Assembly: GCF_020164955.1 (NCBI RefSeq)
Contig: NZ_JAIUHG010000029.1
Location: 1 to 64,000 of the forward strand
Origin: Mesorhizobium sp. CA8
GTDB taxonomy: Bacteria; Pseudomonadota; Alphaproteobacteria; Rhizobiales; Rhizobiaceae
Reading direction: 5' to 3'
Length of the DNA: 64,000 nucleotides
A model generated the notes under the pieces. That model worked only from the letters and a program-made list of their open reading frames with translations, searched no databases and had not been told where the DNA came from. The translations under genes were made by a program, and so were the position numbers. Below, piece by piece: positions 35,674 to 44,715 of this stretch. The number at the start of each line of letters is the position of its first letter. Positions within the stretch are counted from its first letter, which is position 1.

Positions 35674-37397
35674 GCGAACCGAAACGCAAACTGCGGTCCC
35701 AAGCCTGGTTCGGAGGCGAAGGCAAGAACGCTTTCATGCACCGCAGCTGGATGAAGAACCAGGGCATACCCGCCGATGCCTTCGACGGCCGCCCGGTGAT
35801 CGGCATCTGCAACACCTGGTCGGAACTGACCCCTTGCAACGCCCATCTGCGGGCGCTGGCGGATCACGTCAAGCGCGGCGTCTATGAAGCCGGCGGCCTG
35901 CCGCTGGAGTTTCCGGTGATGTCGCTGGGCGAGAGCAATATGCGCCCCACCGCCATGCTGTTTCGCAATCTGGCCAGTATGGATGTCGAGGAATCCATCC
36001 GTGGCAATCCAATAGATGGCGTGATCCTGCTCGTCGGTTGCGACAAGACCACACCGTCGCTGCTGATGGGGGCCGCCTCATGCAACCTGCCGACCATCGC
36101 CGTCTCAGGCGGGCCGATGCTCAACGGCAAGTTCCGCGGCCAGGATATCGGCTCGGGCACGCATGTCTGGAAATTCGCTGAGGAAGTAAAGGCCGGTCGC
36201 ATGCCGGTTGCCGATTTCCTCGCTGCCGAACAGGGCCAGAGCCGCTCGGCCGGCAGTTGCATGACAATGGGCACCGCCTCGACCATGGCCAGCATGGTGG
36301 AAGCGCTCGGCATCGGCATGCCGGACAATGCCGCAATACCGGCGGTGGATTCGCGCCGTGGGGTGCTTGCCCAGATGGCCGGGCGTCAGATCGTCGATCT
36401 GGTCCACCGCGACGTGAAGATCTCGCAGATCCTCACGAAGCAGGCCTTCGAGAACGCCATCCGCGTCAACGGCGCAATCGGCGGTTCGACTAATGCGGTT
36501 CTGCACTTGATCGCCATCGCCAACCGGATCGGTGTTGATCTTAGCCTTGAAGACTGGGACCGCCTCGGCCGCGACGTTCCGACCATTGTCGACCTGATGC
36601 CATCGGGCCGGTTCCTGATGGAAGACTTCTACTATGCCGGGGGGCTAGCTGCGGTAATGGCGTCGCTTGATGAAGTGGGGCTTCTTCATCGTGACGCCAT
36701 GACCATCAGCGACAAGACGATCGGGGAATTGATCGGCGGGGCGGCCAACTACAGCAGCGAAGTCATCCGTCCGTTGAGCAATCCGCTCACCAGGCAAGGC
36801 GGCATCTCGATACTGCGCGGGAACCTGGCGCCCAATGGAGCCGTCATCAAGCCGTCGGCGGCAACTCCCGAACTGATGCAGCATCGCGGCAAGGCGGTCG
36901 TCTTCGAGAACATCGAACATTTCTATGCCCGCATCGACGATCCCGAGTTGGATATCGACGCCTCATCGGTGATGGTGCTGAAGAACTGCGGACCGCGCGG
37001 TTATCCCGGAATGGCCGAGGTCGGCAACATGCCGCTGCCGGCCAAGCTGCTCAAGCAGGGCGTCTCCGACATGGTGCGCATCTCGGACGCGCGCATGAGC
37101 GGCACCGCCTTTGGCACCGTCGTGTTGCATGTGGCGCCCGAGGCCGCGGCGGGCGGCGCGCTGGCCCTGGTGCGCGACGGCGATCTCATCGAGCTTGATG
37201 TCGCCGGGCGCCGCCTGGAGTTGCTGATATCGGATGAGGAACTCGCCATCCGCCGCCTTGCCTGGAAGCCGCCGGCACCGCCCGAAGGCGGCTACCAGAG
37301 CCTCTATGTCGAGCGCGTGCTGCAGGCTGACAAGGGCTGCGATTTCGACTTTCTCGTCGGCCGGCGCGACGCCGGCATCCCCCGGCATTCGCACTAG
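35670..37397 (+). CDS. Aldonate dehydratase, IlvD/Edd family (L-arabinonate dehydratase-like)
   Basis: A 575-residue IlvD/Edd dehydratase that removes water from a sugar acid to give a 2-keto-3-deoxy acid. Likely Fe-S and metal residues are in GICNTWSELTPCNAHLR, LVGCDKTTPSLLMGA and GSCMTMGTASTM; GYPGMAEVGNMPLP and ISDARMSGTAFG hold the C-terminal active site. ICNTWSELTPCN and the length point to the pentonate/L-arabinonate subgroup with a [2Fe-2S] cluster. GTG start overlaps the GntR stop. With the SDR and GguC-like enzymes it forms a non-phosphorylative sugar pathway. Confidence 0.87.
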   Translation: MSEPKRKLRSQAWFGGEGKNAFMHRSWMKNQGIPADAFDGRPVIGICNTWSELTPCNAHLRALADHVKRGVYEAGGLPLEFPVMSLGESNMRPTAMLFRNLASMDVEESIRGNPIDGVILLVGCDKTTPSLLMGAASCNLPTIAVSGGPMLNGKFRGQDIGSGTHVWKFAEEVKAGRMPVADFLAAEQGQSRSAGSCMTMGTASTMASMVEALGIGMPDNAAIPAVDSRRGVLAQMAGRQIVDLVHRDVKISQILTKQAFENAIRVNGAIGGSTNAVLHLIAIANRIGVDLSLEDWDRLGRDVPTIVDLMPSGRFLMEDFYYAGGLAAVMASLDEVGLLHRDAMTISDKTIGELIGGAANYSSEVIRPLSNPLTRQGGISILRGNLAPNGAVIKPSAATPELMQHRGKAVVFENIEHFYARIDDPELDIDASSVMVLKNCGPRGYPGMAEVGNMPLPAKLLKQGVSDMVRISDARMSGTAFGTVVLHVAPEAAAGGALALVRDGDLIELDVAGRRLELLISDEELAIRRLAWKPPAPPEGGYQSLYVERVLQADKGCDFDFLVGRRDAGIPRHSH

Positions 37398-37411
37398 AGA
37401 GGCGCGCGATA

Positions 37412-38188
37412 ATGGATCAAATCGGCGCCTACGCGACCTATCCGAGCCTCAAGGGGCGCAGCGTCTTCATTACCGGCGGCGGCAGCGGCATCGGCGAAAG
37501 CCTGGTGCGCCATTTCTGCGCACAAGGCAGCCACGTCGCATTCGTCGATCTGGCGGAAGAGCCTTCACGACGCCTGGTGGAGGCGATCGCGGCCGAGCGA
37601 CATGCCGCACCGCTGTTCATTCCCCGTGACCTGCGCAACGTCGAAGGTCTGCAGGCCGCCATCGCACAGGCGGCACGGCACAACGGCCCGATCGAGGTAC
37701 TGTGCAACAATGCCGGCAATGACGACCGCCATCAGACCAAGGACGTGACGGTTGCCTATTGGGACGACCGCATGGCGGTCAATCTGCGCCACCAGTTCTT
37801 CGCGGCTCAGGCAGTGCGCCCGCAGATGAGGGCCCAAGGCGGCGGCTCGATTATTAATTTCGGGTCAATCACCTGGATGGTCGGCGATCCCGATTGCCCT
37901 GCCTATGTCACCGCGAAAGCCGCCGTCTACGGCATGACGCGGGCGCTGGCCCGTGAGTTCGGGCCGGAGCGCATCCGCGTCAACTGCATGGTGCCGGGCT
38001 GGGTGATGACGGAGCGCCAGATGCGGATGTGGCTGGATCCGGCCGGCGAGCGCCAGATCGAGGAAAGGCAGTGCCTGCCCGAGCGGCTACATCCTTCCGA
38101 TATCGCGCGCATGGCGCTGTTCCTCGCCGCCGACGACAGCCGCATGTGCACAAGCCAACAATTCATCGTCGATGCGGGCTGGGTGTGA
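37412..38188 (+). CDS. SDR oxidoreductase, probable aldose dehydrogenase
   Basis: A 258-residue short-chain dehydrogenase. ITGGGSGIGESLV binds NAD(P), NNAGNDDRH is characteristic of the sugar-dehydrogenase SDR group, the serine is in NFGSITWMVG, and the catalytic Y-x-x-x-K is in CPAYVTAKAAVYG. It starts 15 bp after the dehydratase. Between a dehydratase and a GguC-like protein it most likely oxidises an aldose such as L-arabinose or D-galactose to the lactone feeding the dehydratase. That role is an inference. Confidence 0.82.
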   Translation: MDQIGAYATYPSLKGRSVFITGGGSGIGESLVRHFCAQGSHVAFVDLAEEPSRRLVEAIAAERHAAPLFIPRDLRNVEGLQAAIAQAARHNGPIEVLCNNAGNDDRHQTKDVTVAYWDDRMAVNLRHQFFAAQAVRPQMRAQGGGSIINFGSITWMVGDPDCPAYVTAKAAVYGMTRALAREFGPERIRVNCMVPGWVMTERQMRMWLDPAGERQIEERQCLPERLHPSDIARMALFLAADDSRMCTSQQFIVDAGWV

Positions 38189-38220
38189 TCCCTACCGCAG
38201 CAAGGAGAAAAGGGTATTTC

Positions 38221-39219
38221 ATGCGTCTTGTTCAGTTCAGAACCCCGGATGGCAGCAGACGGGTTGGCCGCGTCTCCGATGACGGCAATCACCTGCACCC
38301 GCTCGAAAACACCGGCAGCGTCCTGGAACTCGCCGAAGCGGCAATCACGCAGGGCGCGTCCATCGCGTCGCTGGTTGAGAAGCGGACGCGCGATGCGGTT
38401 GTCGACTATGACGAAATCTTGCGCGACTGCCGCGTGCTGGCACCGGTCGATCATCCGGAACCGGCGCGTTTCCTGGTCACCGGAACCGGCCTGACCCATA
38501 CCGGAAGTGCGGCCGCGCGCGACAAGATGCATGTGCTGACCCATGGCGAGGACGCCGAGGAATCGGATTCGCTGAAGATCTTCCGCATGGGCCTGGAGGG
38601 CGGCAAGCCCGCCGCCGGGCGGATCGGAATTCAGCCCGAATGGTTCTACAAAGGCGTCGGCACCTGCCTCGTGTCGCCTGGCGCCGACCTGCCCATGCCG
38701 GCCTTCGCACGCGCCGGCGCGGAGGAAGCCGAGATCGTCGGGCTTTACCTCAACGGGCCGGATGGCCGCCCCTACCGCATCGGCTACGCGCTCGGCAACG
38801 AATACTCCGACCATGTCACCGAGGCTGAGAACTACCTCTATCTCGCCCACTCGAAACTCCGCTCCTGCTCGATCGGCCCGGAGCTCTTGGTCGGCGACCT
38901 GCCCGACGAAGTGCGCGGCCACTCCCGCATTCTGCGCGACGGTGCTGTCATTTGGGAGCAGGAATTTCTGTCGGGCGAAGCGCACATGTCGCACTCGATC
39001 GCCAATCTCGAACACTTCCATTTCCGCTACCCGATGCATCGCAGGGCAGGCGACCTGCACGCCTATTTCTTCGGCGCGGCGGTAATGAGCTACGCCTCCG
39101 GCATCAAGACGGCTTCCGGCGACGAGTATGAAATCCAGGCACCGACATTCGGAAAGCCGCTGCGCAACCGGATGGTTTCTGTGCCGGACGAGGGACTGGT
39201 CGTCGTCACCAAGCTGTGA
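38221..39219 (+). CDS. gguC: GguC/AraD1-family protein, probable 2-keto-3-deoxypentonate dehydratase
   Basis: A 332-residue protein, the usual GguC length, in the fumarylacetoacetate hydrolase superfamily. RLVQFRTPDGSRRVGRV starts it; GTGLTHTGSAAARDKMH, EWFYKGVGTCLV, AEIVGLYLNGPDGRPYRIGYALGNEYSDH with acidic metal ligands, and SHSIANLEHFHFRYPMHRRAGDLHAYFFGAAV follow. AraD1 relatives dehydrate L-2-keto-3-deoxyarabonate to alpha-ketoglutarate semialdehyde. GAGAAAAGGG precedes the ATG. The operon context (aldonate dehydratase and SDR just upstream) fits that role. Confidence 0.85.
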   Translation: MRLVQFRTPDGSRRVGRVSDDGNHLHPLENTGSVLELAEAAITQGASIASLVEKRTRDAVVDYDEILRDCRVLAPVDHPEPARFLVTGTGLTHTGSAAARDKMHVLTHGEDAEESDSLKIFRMGLEGGKPAAGRIGIQPEWFYKGVGTCLVSPGADLPMPAFARAGAEEAEIVGLYLNGPDGRPYRIGYALGNEYSDHVTEAENYLYLAHSKLRSCSIGPELLVGDLPDEVRGHSRILRDGAVIWEQEFLSGEAHMSHSIANLEHFHFRYPMHRRAGDLHAYFFGAAVMSYASGIKTASGDEYEIQAPTFGKPLRNRMVSVPDEGLVVVTKL

Positions 39220-39270
39220 GGGCAGAAGTCCTGAAAGTACGGTCCACCAGAACGAAAATGGGAGATTAAA

Positions 39271-40296
39271 ATGGGACTGAAGAAACTGTTTGTGACAATG
39301 GCGACTATCGGGCTCGGCATCGGCCTGATGACGTCGGCGGCGCTGGCCGCGAACCTGCGCGTACTGGCCTGGGACGGTTACGCCGATCCGGACTGGGTGA
39401 AGGACTTCACCGCCAGCACGGGCATCGGCGTCGATGTCGTCTTTATCGGCAGCGATGACGAGATCTGGGCCAAGATCAAAGGCAGCGAAGGACAGGACTT
39501 CGATGTCTTCGCCGTCAACACCGCGCAGTTGCAGCGCTACATCAAGGCCGACCTGGTGTCGCCGATCGACCTGACCAAGCTGCCGAACCAGAAAGAGGTG
39601 TTGCCACGTTTTCGTGACCTGAGCACGGTGAGCGGCGTCACCAAGGACGGCAAGGTCTATGGAATTCCGTTCTGCTTCGACTCCATCGGGCTGATCTACG
39701 ACACCGACAAGGTCAAGCCGGCGCCGACCTCGATGTCGGTCCTGTGGGATCCGGCCTACAAGGGCAAGATTCTCGCCTACGACAATGGCGAGCACAATTT
39801 CTCGTTCACCGCGCTGACGCTCGGCTACAAGGATCCATTCAACCTAAGCGCGGAGCAGCTGGCGGCGGTCAAGGCCAAGCTCGTAGAGCTCAAGCGCAAT
39901 GTGCTCAGCTTCTACACCACCGCCGACGAGGCGCAGCAGATCTATCAAAACAACGACGTTGCGCTGATCTGGGCCAATTACGGCCAGCAGCAGGTCAAGG
40001 CCCTGCAGAAGATCGGCGCCCATGTCGCCTACGTCAATCCCAGCGAAGGCGCTCTTGCCTGGCTCGACAATTGGGTGATTTCAAAGGGTGTCCGTGACAA
40101 TGCGGCGGCCGAGAAATGGATCGACTTCATGCTGAGCAAGAAGATTGGCGCAGAACTTTCCGAGCGCACCGGCTTCGGCAACACGGTGACGCAAACCAGC
40201 AGCGCCGGCGGCAACGACAAGCTGGTCTGGCTCAACAATGTCGAGGATCCACTCAAGCGTTCGGACATGTGGAACGAGGTCAAGGCAACGCCCTGA
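39271..40296 (+). CDS. ABC importer periplasmic binding protein, PotD/family 1 type
   Basis: A 341-residue secreted binding protein with signal peptide MGLKKLFVTMATIGLGIGLMTSAALA. The mature part begins NLRVLAWDGYADPDWVKDF and has the PotD-type GIPFCFDSIGLIYDTDKV, SVLWDPAYKGKI and VALIWANYGQQQ blocks. The Pot class usually binds spermidine, putrescine or other small ions. In an aldonate operon, an acidic sugar derivative is a plausible ligand. ATG with GGGAGATTAAA upstream. A strong hairpin follows it. Confidence 0.85.
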   Translation: MGLKKLFVTMATIGLGIGLMTSAALAANLRVLAWDGYADPDWVKDFTASTGIGVDVVFIGSDDEIWAKIKGSEGQDFDVFAVNTAQLQRYIKADLVSPIDLTKLPNQKEVLPRFRDLSTVSGVTKDGKVYGIPFCFDSIGLIYDTDKVKPAPTSMSVLWDPAYKGKILAYDNGEHNFSFTALTLGYKDPFNLSAEQLAAVKAKLVELKRNVLSFYTTADEAQQIYQNNDVALIWANYGQQQVKALQKIGAHVAYVNPSEGALAWLDNWVISKGVRDNAAAEKWIDFMLSKKIGAELSERTGFGNTVTQTSSAGGNDKLVWLNNVEDPLKRSDMWNEVKATP

Positions 40297-40321
40297 CTTG
40301 GCTGTCCCAACTTCAGAGATC

Positions 40322-40349
40322 CGGCGGTCCGACACGTTTCGGACCGCCG
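40322..40349 (+). other. Intercistronic hairpin after the binding-protein gene
   Basis: CGGCGGTCCGA (40322-40332), six-base loop, TCGGACCGCCG (40339-40349): an 11-bp perfect stem without a T-run. Such hairpins often stabilise the upstream binding-protein mRNA relative to the ATPase and permease part. Confidence 0.7.
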
Positions 40350-40370
40350 AAGCGTAAGCGGGAGCATTCC

Positions 40371-41474
40371 ATGAACCAGAACACCGACCTGCTGACGCTG
40401 CGGGGCGTCTCGAAATCCTACGGCATGGTTTCCGTGCTGCACGATGTCGACCTGTCGATCCAGGACGGTGAGTTCCTGACCGTTCTTGGACCGTCGGGCT
40501 CCGGCAAGACCACAGTCCTGCGGCTGATCGGCGGGCTGGAGCCGCTGACAGCAGGCGAGATCCGCCTGGACGGCCAGGACATCAGCCGCATGCCGATCAA
40601 CCGGCGGCCGTTCAACACCGTGTTCCAGGATTATGCGCTGTTTCCACATATGACCGTTTCCGGCAATGTCGGGTACGGGCTTTCGGTGCGCCATGTCCAG
40701 CGCAAGGAGGTCGCGCGCCGCGTGGCAGAAGCCCTCGAGTTGGTCCAGCTCGGGCGTTTTGCCGATCGATTTCCAGCCCAGCTCTCCGGCGGCCAGCGCC
40801 AGCGCGTCGCGCTGGCCCGGGCGCTGATCTGCCAACCGCGCCTGATCCTGCTCGACGAGCCGCTCGCCGCACTCGACCTGGAGCTGCGCCGGCAGATGCA
40901 GGAATTCCTGAAATCCATCCAGCGCGAGATCAAGACCACCTTCCTGTTCGTCACCCACGACCAGGAGGAAGCCATCGGCATGGCCGACCGGATCTGCGTT
41001 ATGCAGGCCGGTCATATCTGCCAGCTCGGCACGCCGCATGAGCTTTACTACAAGCCGAACTGCGAGTTCGTGGCCCGCTTCTTCGGCGAAAACAATCTGG
41101 TGGCCGGAAAACTCGGGGCGGTTGAGGGTGAGCAGCGGCCGATCGAGACGGCACTTGGCCGCCTGATCTGCTCGGTAAGCGATCAGCCGCTTCTGAAGGC
41201 CGCGCCGGATGGCGCCAGCGCCTTCGCGGTGTTCCGTCCCGAGGCCTTGCGCGTTGCAGGGTCCACGGAAAGCGACAATCATTTTTCCGGGACCATCGCC
41301 GACCTGGCCTTCGCTGGCTCATCGACGGTCGCCACAATCACGGTGGGTACGGACAACGCCGCGCAACGGCTTCGGCTGCGCGTGCCGAGCCGGATTGACG
41401 GCAGCGCGCTGAAATGCGGCGAAACGGTCTCACTTTCGTTCGCGCCGCATGAAGGCCATCTGGTGCTGGCATGA
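40371..41474 (+). CDS. ABC importer ATP-binding protein, PotA type
   Basis: A 367-residue ATPase. Walker A GPSGSGKTT near residues 41-49, QDYALFPHMTV Q-loop, signature LSGGQRQRVALARAL, Walker B LILLDEPLAALD, H-loop FVTHDQEEA. The C-terminal ~120 residues form a TOBE-type regulatory domain (FRPEALRV, SGTIADLAFAGSSTVATITV). The ATG at 40371 has GGGAGC upstream. Overlaps the first permease by 4 bp. Confidence 0.88.
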   Translation: MNQNTDLLTLRGVSKSYGMVSVLHDVDLSIQDGEFLTVLGPSGSGKTTVLRLIGGLEPLTAGEIRLDGQDISRMPINRRPFNTVFQDYALFPHMTVSGNVGYGLSVRHVQRKEVARRVAEALELVQLGRFADRFPAQLSGGQRQRVALARALICQPRLILLDEPLAALDLELRRQMQEFLKSIQREIKTTFLFVTHDQEEAIGMADRICVMQAGHICQLGTPHELYYKPNCEFVARFFGENNLVAGKLGAVEGEQRPIETALGRLICSVSDQPLLKAAPDGASAFAVFRPEALRVAGSTESDNHFSGTIADLAFAGSSTVATITVGTDNAAQRLRLRVPSRIDGSALKCGETVSLSFAPHEGHLVLA

Positions 41475-42343
41475 GCAAAGCTGGATCGACACACATCGAG
41501 GAGCGGCGCTTGTCGCTGCTTGCGGCGGTGTTGGCTTTCGCTCTGCCTGTCGTCTTTGTCGTCGTGCCGCTGGCGCTCTTCCTCGTCTACAGTTTCTTTA
41601 GCGTCGACCAGGGTACGATCGTCTATGCGCCGACGCTCGGCAACTATGTCAGGTTCGTCACCGACTCGATCTTTGTGCCAGTGTTCTGGAATACTATCGT
41701 GCTGTGTGTGTCGGTGGCGATCATCTGCATCCTGATTGCTTACCCCGCCGCCTATTTGCTTACGACGCTGAAAGGGCGGTGGCGCTATGCCTTGCTCATG
41801 CTGCTTCTGGTGCCGTTGCTGATGAGCTACGTGATCAAGATCTACGCCATCCGCAGCATCCTTGGCCTCAACGGCTTCCTCAACAAGGCACTGGTGGCGC
41901 TCGGCATCCTGCAGCAGCCGTCGACGCTTTTCGTGTTCAACATGAACGCCATCCTGCTGACGCTGAGCGTGCTTTTGATCCCCTTTGCCATCCTGCCGAT
42001 CTTCCTGTCGCTGGAGCGAATTCCCCAGACCCTGTTGCGCGCCTCGGACGACCTTGGCGCGAGCGGCTTGCAGACGTTCCTGCGCGTTACCTTGCCGCTC
42101 AGCTTGCCCGGAGTCGTCTCGGCGGCGAGCTTCGTCTTCGTTCTGGCGATCGGCGATTTCCTGACGCCGCAGATGGTCGGTGGGGTCAGCGGCTTCACCT
42201 TCGGCCGCATCCTCTATAGCCAGTTCGGCACGGCCTATAACTGGCCGTTCGGCGCGGCTCTGTCGGTAGCGCTTGCTGTCGTGGTGATCTGTGCAATCCT
42301 TATCGGCGAACGTTTCGGACGAAACCGGGGGACGTCAGTATGA
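41471..42343 (+). CDS. ABC importer permease, PotB type
   Basis: A 290-residue inner-membrane permease with six predicted helices. The EAA loop SLERIPQTLLRASDDLGASGLQTFLRVTLPLSLPGV near residues 178-213 is the ATPase-docking motif. ATG overlaps the ATPase stop (ATGA) and its own stop overlaps the second permease start (ATGA). Confidence 0.87.
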   Translation: MSKAGSTHIEERRLSLLAAVLAFALPVVFVVVPLALFLVYSFFSVDQGTIVYAPTLGNYVRFVTDSIFVPVFWNTIVLCVSVAIICILIAYPAAYLLTTLKGRWRYALLMLLLVPLLMSYVIKIYAIRSILGLNGFLNKALVALGILQQPSTLFVFNMNAILLTLSVLLIPFAILPIFLSLERIPQTLLRASDDLGASGLQTFLRVTLPLSLPGVVSAASFVFVLAIGDFLTPQMVGGVSGFTFGRILYSQFGTAYNWPFGAALSVALAVVVICAILIGERFGRNRGTSV

Positions 42344-43140
42344 TCGCCCTGCCCCGGCCCTCCACCCTCTTCCTGGCCGCGGTCACGGCGCTGGTGGCCG
42401 TGCTGCTCTACAGTCCGCTGTTCGTGCCGATCGTGTCGTCGTTCTTCACGATCTCGCATGGCGACGTCGACTGGTCGTCGCCGACCCTTTCGAGCTATCA
42501 GGCGCTGGCTGGGAACAACGACATACTAGCTGCCCTGCGCACCACGCTGATCGTCGGCCTTTGCACCGTCGTGCTCTCGGTGGTCAGCGGCACGCTGCTG
42601 GCGCTCTACTATCACGGCGGCCGCTCAGGACGCTCAATCCTGCAGTTCATCATCTTCCTTCCATTCCTGATGCCGCCGATCATCAGCGGCCTGGCGCTGC
42701 TGATCTTTTTCCGCGAGATCGGCCTCGAACGCTCGTTGCTGACGGTCGTTATCGGCCACACGGTCTTCGTGCTTGCGATTGTCTATCGCACCGTGCTGAT
42801 GCGGCTGCAGTCGATGAGCCGCACGCTGGTTGAAGCATCCTATGATCTCGGCGCCACCGCCTGGCAGACCTTCTGGCGCGTAATCTTGCCAAACCTGTCG
42901 AGCGCGATGGTCGGCGGCGCCATCCTGGCCTTCGCCCTGTCGTTCGACGAAACGATGATCACCATCTTGGTCACCGGTACGCAAAGCACGCTGCCAGTCA
43001 GGCTGTGGGCGATGATGCGGCTTGGCTTCTCGCCCGACATCAATGCGCTGGTCGCGCTGATCCTGATGTTCACAGTGCTTCTGTGCGTGCTGGCCGCCCG
43101 TTTTCTGGTCCCCCAGCAGATGGCAATGGAACGGAGCTGA
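42340..43140 (+). CDS. ABC importer permease, PotC type
   Basis: A 266-residue permease with six predicted helices and the EAA loop TLVEASYDLGATAWQTFWRVILPNLSSAMVGG near residues 160-191. FDETMITILVTGTQSTLPVRLWAMMR is the typical PotC segment after it. Last gene of the sugar-acid/Pot operon; no clear terminator follows. Confidence 0.87.
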   Translation: MIALPRPSTLFLAAVTALVAVLLYSPLFVPIVSSFFTISHGDVDWSSPTLSSYQALAGNNDILAALRTTLIVGLCTVVLSVVSGTLLALYYHGGRSGRSILQFIIFLPFLMPPIISGLALLIFFREIGLERSLLTVVIGHTVFVLAIVYRTVLMRLQSMSRTLVEASYDLGATAWQTFWRVILPNLSSAMVGGAILAFALSFDETMITILVTGTQSTLPVRLWAMMRLGFSPDINALVALILMFTVLLCVLAARFLVPQQMAMERS

Positions 43141-43586
43141 TCTTGCTCTGCGTTTTAATTAAAGGGCGGAAAGAAGTTGGGAGGCGTCAGGCTGCGATAG
43201 GGACCAGATTCTGGTCGAGAGGCCGGTTTCTGTGCTCGTCAAGCTAGGAGGTCCCGCCGCGCCATGGCGGCGGCGTTCTGCAAGGCGTCAGGGCGGCCGC
43301 AATGCCCCATGCGCCGGTCTGATCGAGCCGCGCGGCATGGCCCTCCCTTGCTGGATCATCGGGCGCGACCAGCTGGCCCTGCTGCTGCCCAGTAAGGCTA
43401 TAGGCGGACATGTCAGACCCACAGAAACACCCAGCATAGGCACTCTGATTTCGCGCTGTACGGCTCAGGATACAGCGCCTCTTGAACCGCTAATTGCTCG
43501 AATTAAATCAAGGAAGCCGGCTGCCAGGAAGGGGCCGGCAGCGTTGGGTGGTTTGAAAACCGCTTCGCGACGCGAGACAAACTTGT
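43141..43586. other. Intergenic region with hsp20 5' UTR
   Basis: About 450 bp without a convincing gene. The last ~110 bp form a structured leader: GC-rich hairpin potential around 43513-43545 and the ROSE-like hairpin just downstream. CTTGAA at 43481-43486 resembles a heat-shock -35, but I could not find a good -10 at the right distance. Confidence 0.55.
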
Positions 43587-43590
43587 ATCC

Positions 43591-43610
43591 ATGTTGCTCA
43601 TAAGGAGGAT
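43591..43610 (+). ncRNA. ROSE-like RNA thermometer hairpin in the hsp20 leader
   Basis: The leader reads ATGTTGCTCATAAGGAGGAT. TTGCT (43594-43598) can pair with AGGAG (43603-43607) across a four-base loop as U-G, U-A, G-G, C-G, U-A, with outer U-A and A-U pairs. UUGCU masking the Shine-Dalgarno with a central G-G mismatch is the hallmark of the ROSE element that controls rhizobial small heat-shock genes. The ATG is at 43617. Further hairpins upstream fit a multi-stem ROSE leader. Confidence 0.7.
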
Positions 43611-43616
43611 GTGGCT

Positions 43617-44099
43617 ATGAGGACCACTTTCGACTTTGCTCCTCTGTTGCGATCGACCGTGGGATTCGATCGCACGCTCGACGCACTCGAATCCGCGAGC
43701 CACGTGGCGTCGATGGACAATTGGCCGCCTTACGACATCGTCAAGTCCGGTGAGGACGACTACCGCATCAACATGGCGGTGGCCGGCTTTACGCAGGACG
43801 AGCTGACCGTCACGCAAGAGCAGAACATGCTGATCGTGGCGGGTGAAAGGTCGGGCGATCAGGAGGCGAACGGAGGATACCTGCATCACGGTATTGCCAG
43901 CCGCGCCTTTCAGCGCCGCTTCGAGCTGGCCGAACACATGGAGGTCGTCGGCGCGAGTCTGTCGAACGGTCTGCTCATCATCGATCTGAAGCGCGCGATT
44001 CCCGAAGAAATGAAGCCGCGCCGCATCGCCATCGCCTCGGGCGAAGCGCTGCCGAAGGCCGAGACCAAGCAGATCGAGGCAGAGAAGCTGGCGGCCTAA
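43617..44099 (+). CDS. Small heat-shock protein Hsp20 (IbpA-like)
   Basis: A 160-residue class A rhizobial small heat-shock protein. The alpha-crystallin domain spans about residues 35-135 with PPYDIVKSGEDDYRINMAVAGF, LIVAGERSGD, HHGIASRAFQRRFELAEHMEV and GLLIIDLKRAIPEE; a partial I-x-I-type tail follows (RRIAIAS). ATP-independent holdase that prevents aggregation of heat-damaged proteins. ATG at 43617 has AGGAGG eight nt upstream; the GTG at 43611 is too close to it. First gene of the stress islet, probably controlled by the ROSE-like leader. Confidence 0.92.
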   Translation: MRTTFDFAPLLRSTVGFDRTLDALESASHVASMDNWPPYDIVKSGEDDYRINMAVAGFTQDELTVTQEQNMLIVAGERSGDQEANGGYLHHGIASRAFQRRFELAEHMEVVGASLSNGLLIIDLKRAIPEEMKPRRIAIASGEALPKAETKQIEAEKLAA

Positions 44100-44196
44100 A
44101 GGCATTCCCGTCAGCGGTTTTCTGCAAGGCGCCAGGCGGCACGCAGGCGCCAACGGGGAAGCTTTTGAAATCGACAGAACAGAAGGGAGATAAACC

Positions 44197-44703
44197 ATGA
44201 GTGTCCGTGATCTGATCCCGTGGGGCCGCTCCAGCAATCAGGTTCTCACGAACCTTCGAGCCGACGATCGAAACCCGTTTCTCTCGCTCCATCGCGAGGT
44301 GAACCAGCTGTTTGACGACGTGTTCCGCGGCCTTGACGGCCGTCTGCCCACATTGGGTTCGCTGTCCTCCTTGAGCGGAGCTTGGCCGAGCGTCGAAATC
44401 TCCGAAACCGACAAGGAGATCAAGGTGGCGGCCGAGATCCCCGGCCTCGAGGAAAAGGACATCGAGGTGCTGCTTGACGATGGCGTGCTGACGCTGAAGG
44501 GCGAGAAGCGCTCCGAGACGGAGGACAAGGCCAAACAGTTCTCCGAACGCTTCTACGGCCACTTCGAGCGACGCATTCCGCTTGGAACGGAGGTCGAGGA
44601 AGACAAGATCGACGCGCATTTCAAGAATGGCGTGCTGAACATCGTGCTTCCCAAGAGCGCGAACGCGCAGTCGCAGGTGAAGCGCATCGCGATCAAGAGC
44701 TGA
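44197..44703 (+). CDS. Small heat-shock protein Hsp20 (class 2)
   Basis: A 168-residue Hsp20 of a different subclass from its neighbour. The N-terminal arm has SLHREVNQLFDDVFRGLDG, followed by WPSVEISETDKEIKVAAEIPGLEEKDIEVLLDDGVLTLKGEKR and the GVLNIVLPK end of the alpha-crystallin domain. AAGGGAG precedes the ATG. It lies 97 bp after the first hsp20, and hetero-oligomers of the two classes are possible. A 10-bp intercistronic hairpin follows at 44716-44748. Confidence 0.92.
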   Translation: MSVRDLIPWGRSSNQVLTNLRADDRNPFLSLHREVNQLFDDVFRGLDGRLPTLGSLSSLSGAWPSVEISETDKEIKVAAEIPGLEEKDIEVLLDDGVLTLKGEKRSETEDKAKQFSERFYGHFERRIPLGTEVEEDKIDAHFKNGVLNIVLPKSANAQSQVKRIAIKS

Positions 44704-44715
44704 CAGGAGGCGTCG

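Noticed and set aside
37927..39795. Very long minus-strand open frame (622 codons) opposite the SDR, GguC and binding-protein genes
   Set aside because: It is antisense to three clear genes, has no ribosome site, and its His/Arg/Asp-rich composition is typical of GC-driven shadow frames.
43481..43486. CTTGAA upstream of hsp20 as a sigma-32 promoter
   Set aside because: The hexamer fits a heat-shock -35, but no good -10 lies at the expected distance, so it is not listed as a promoter.
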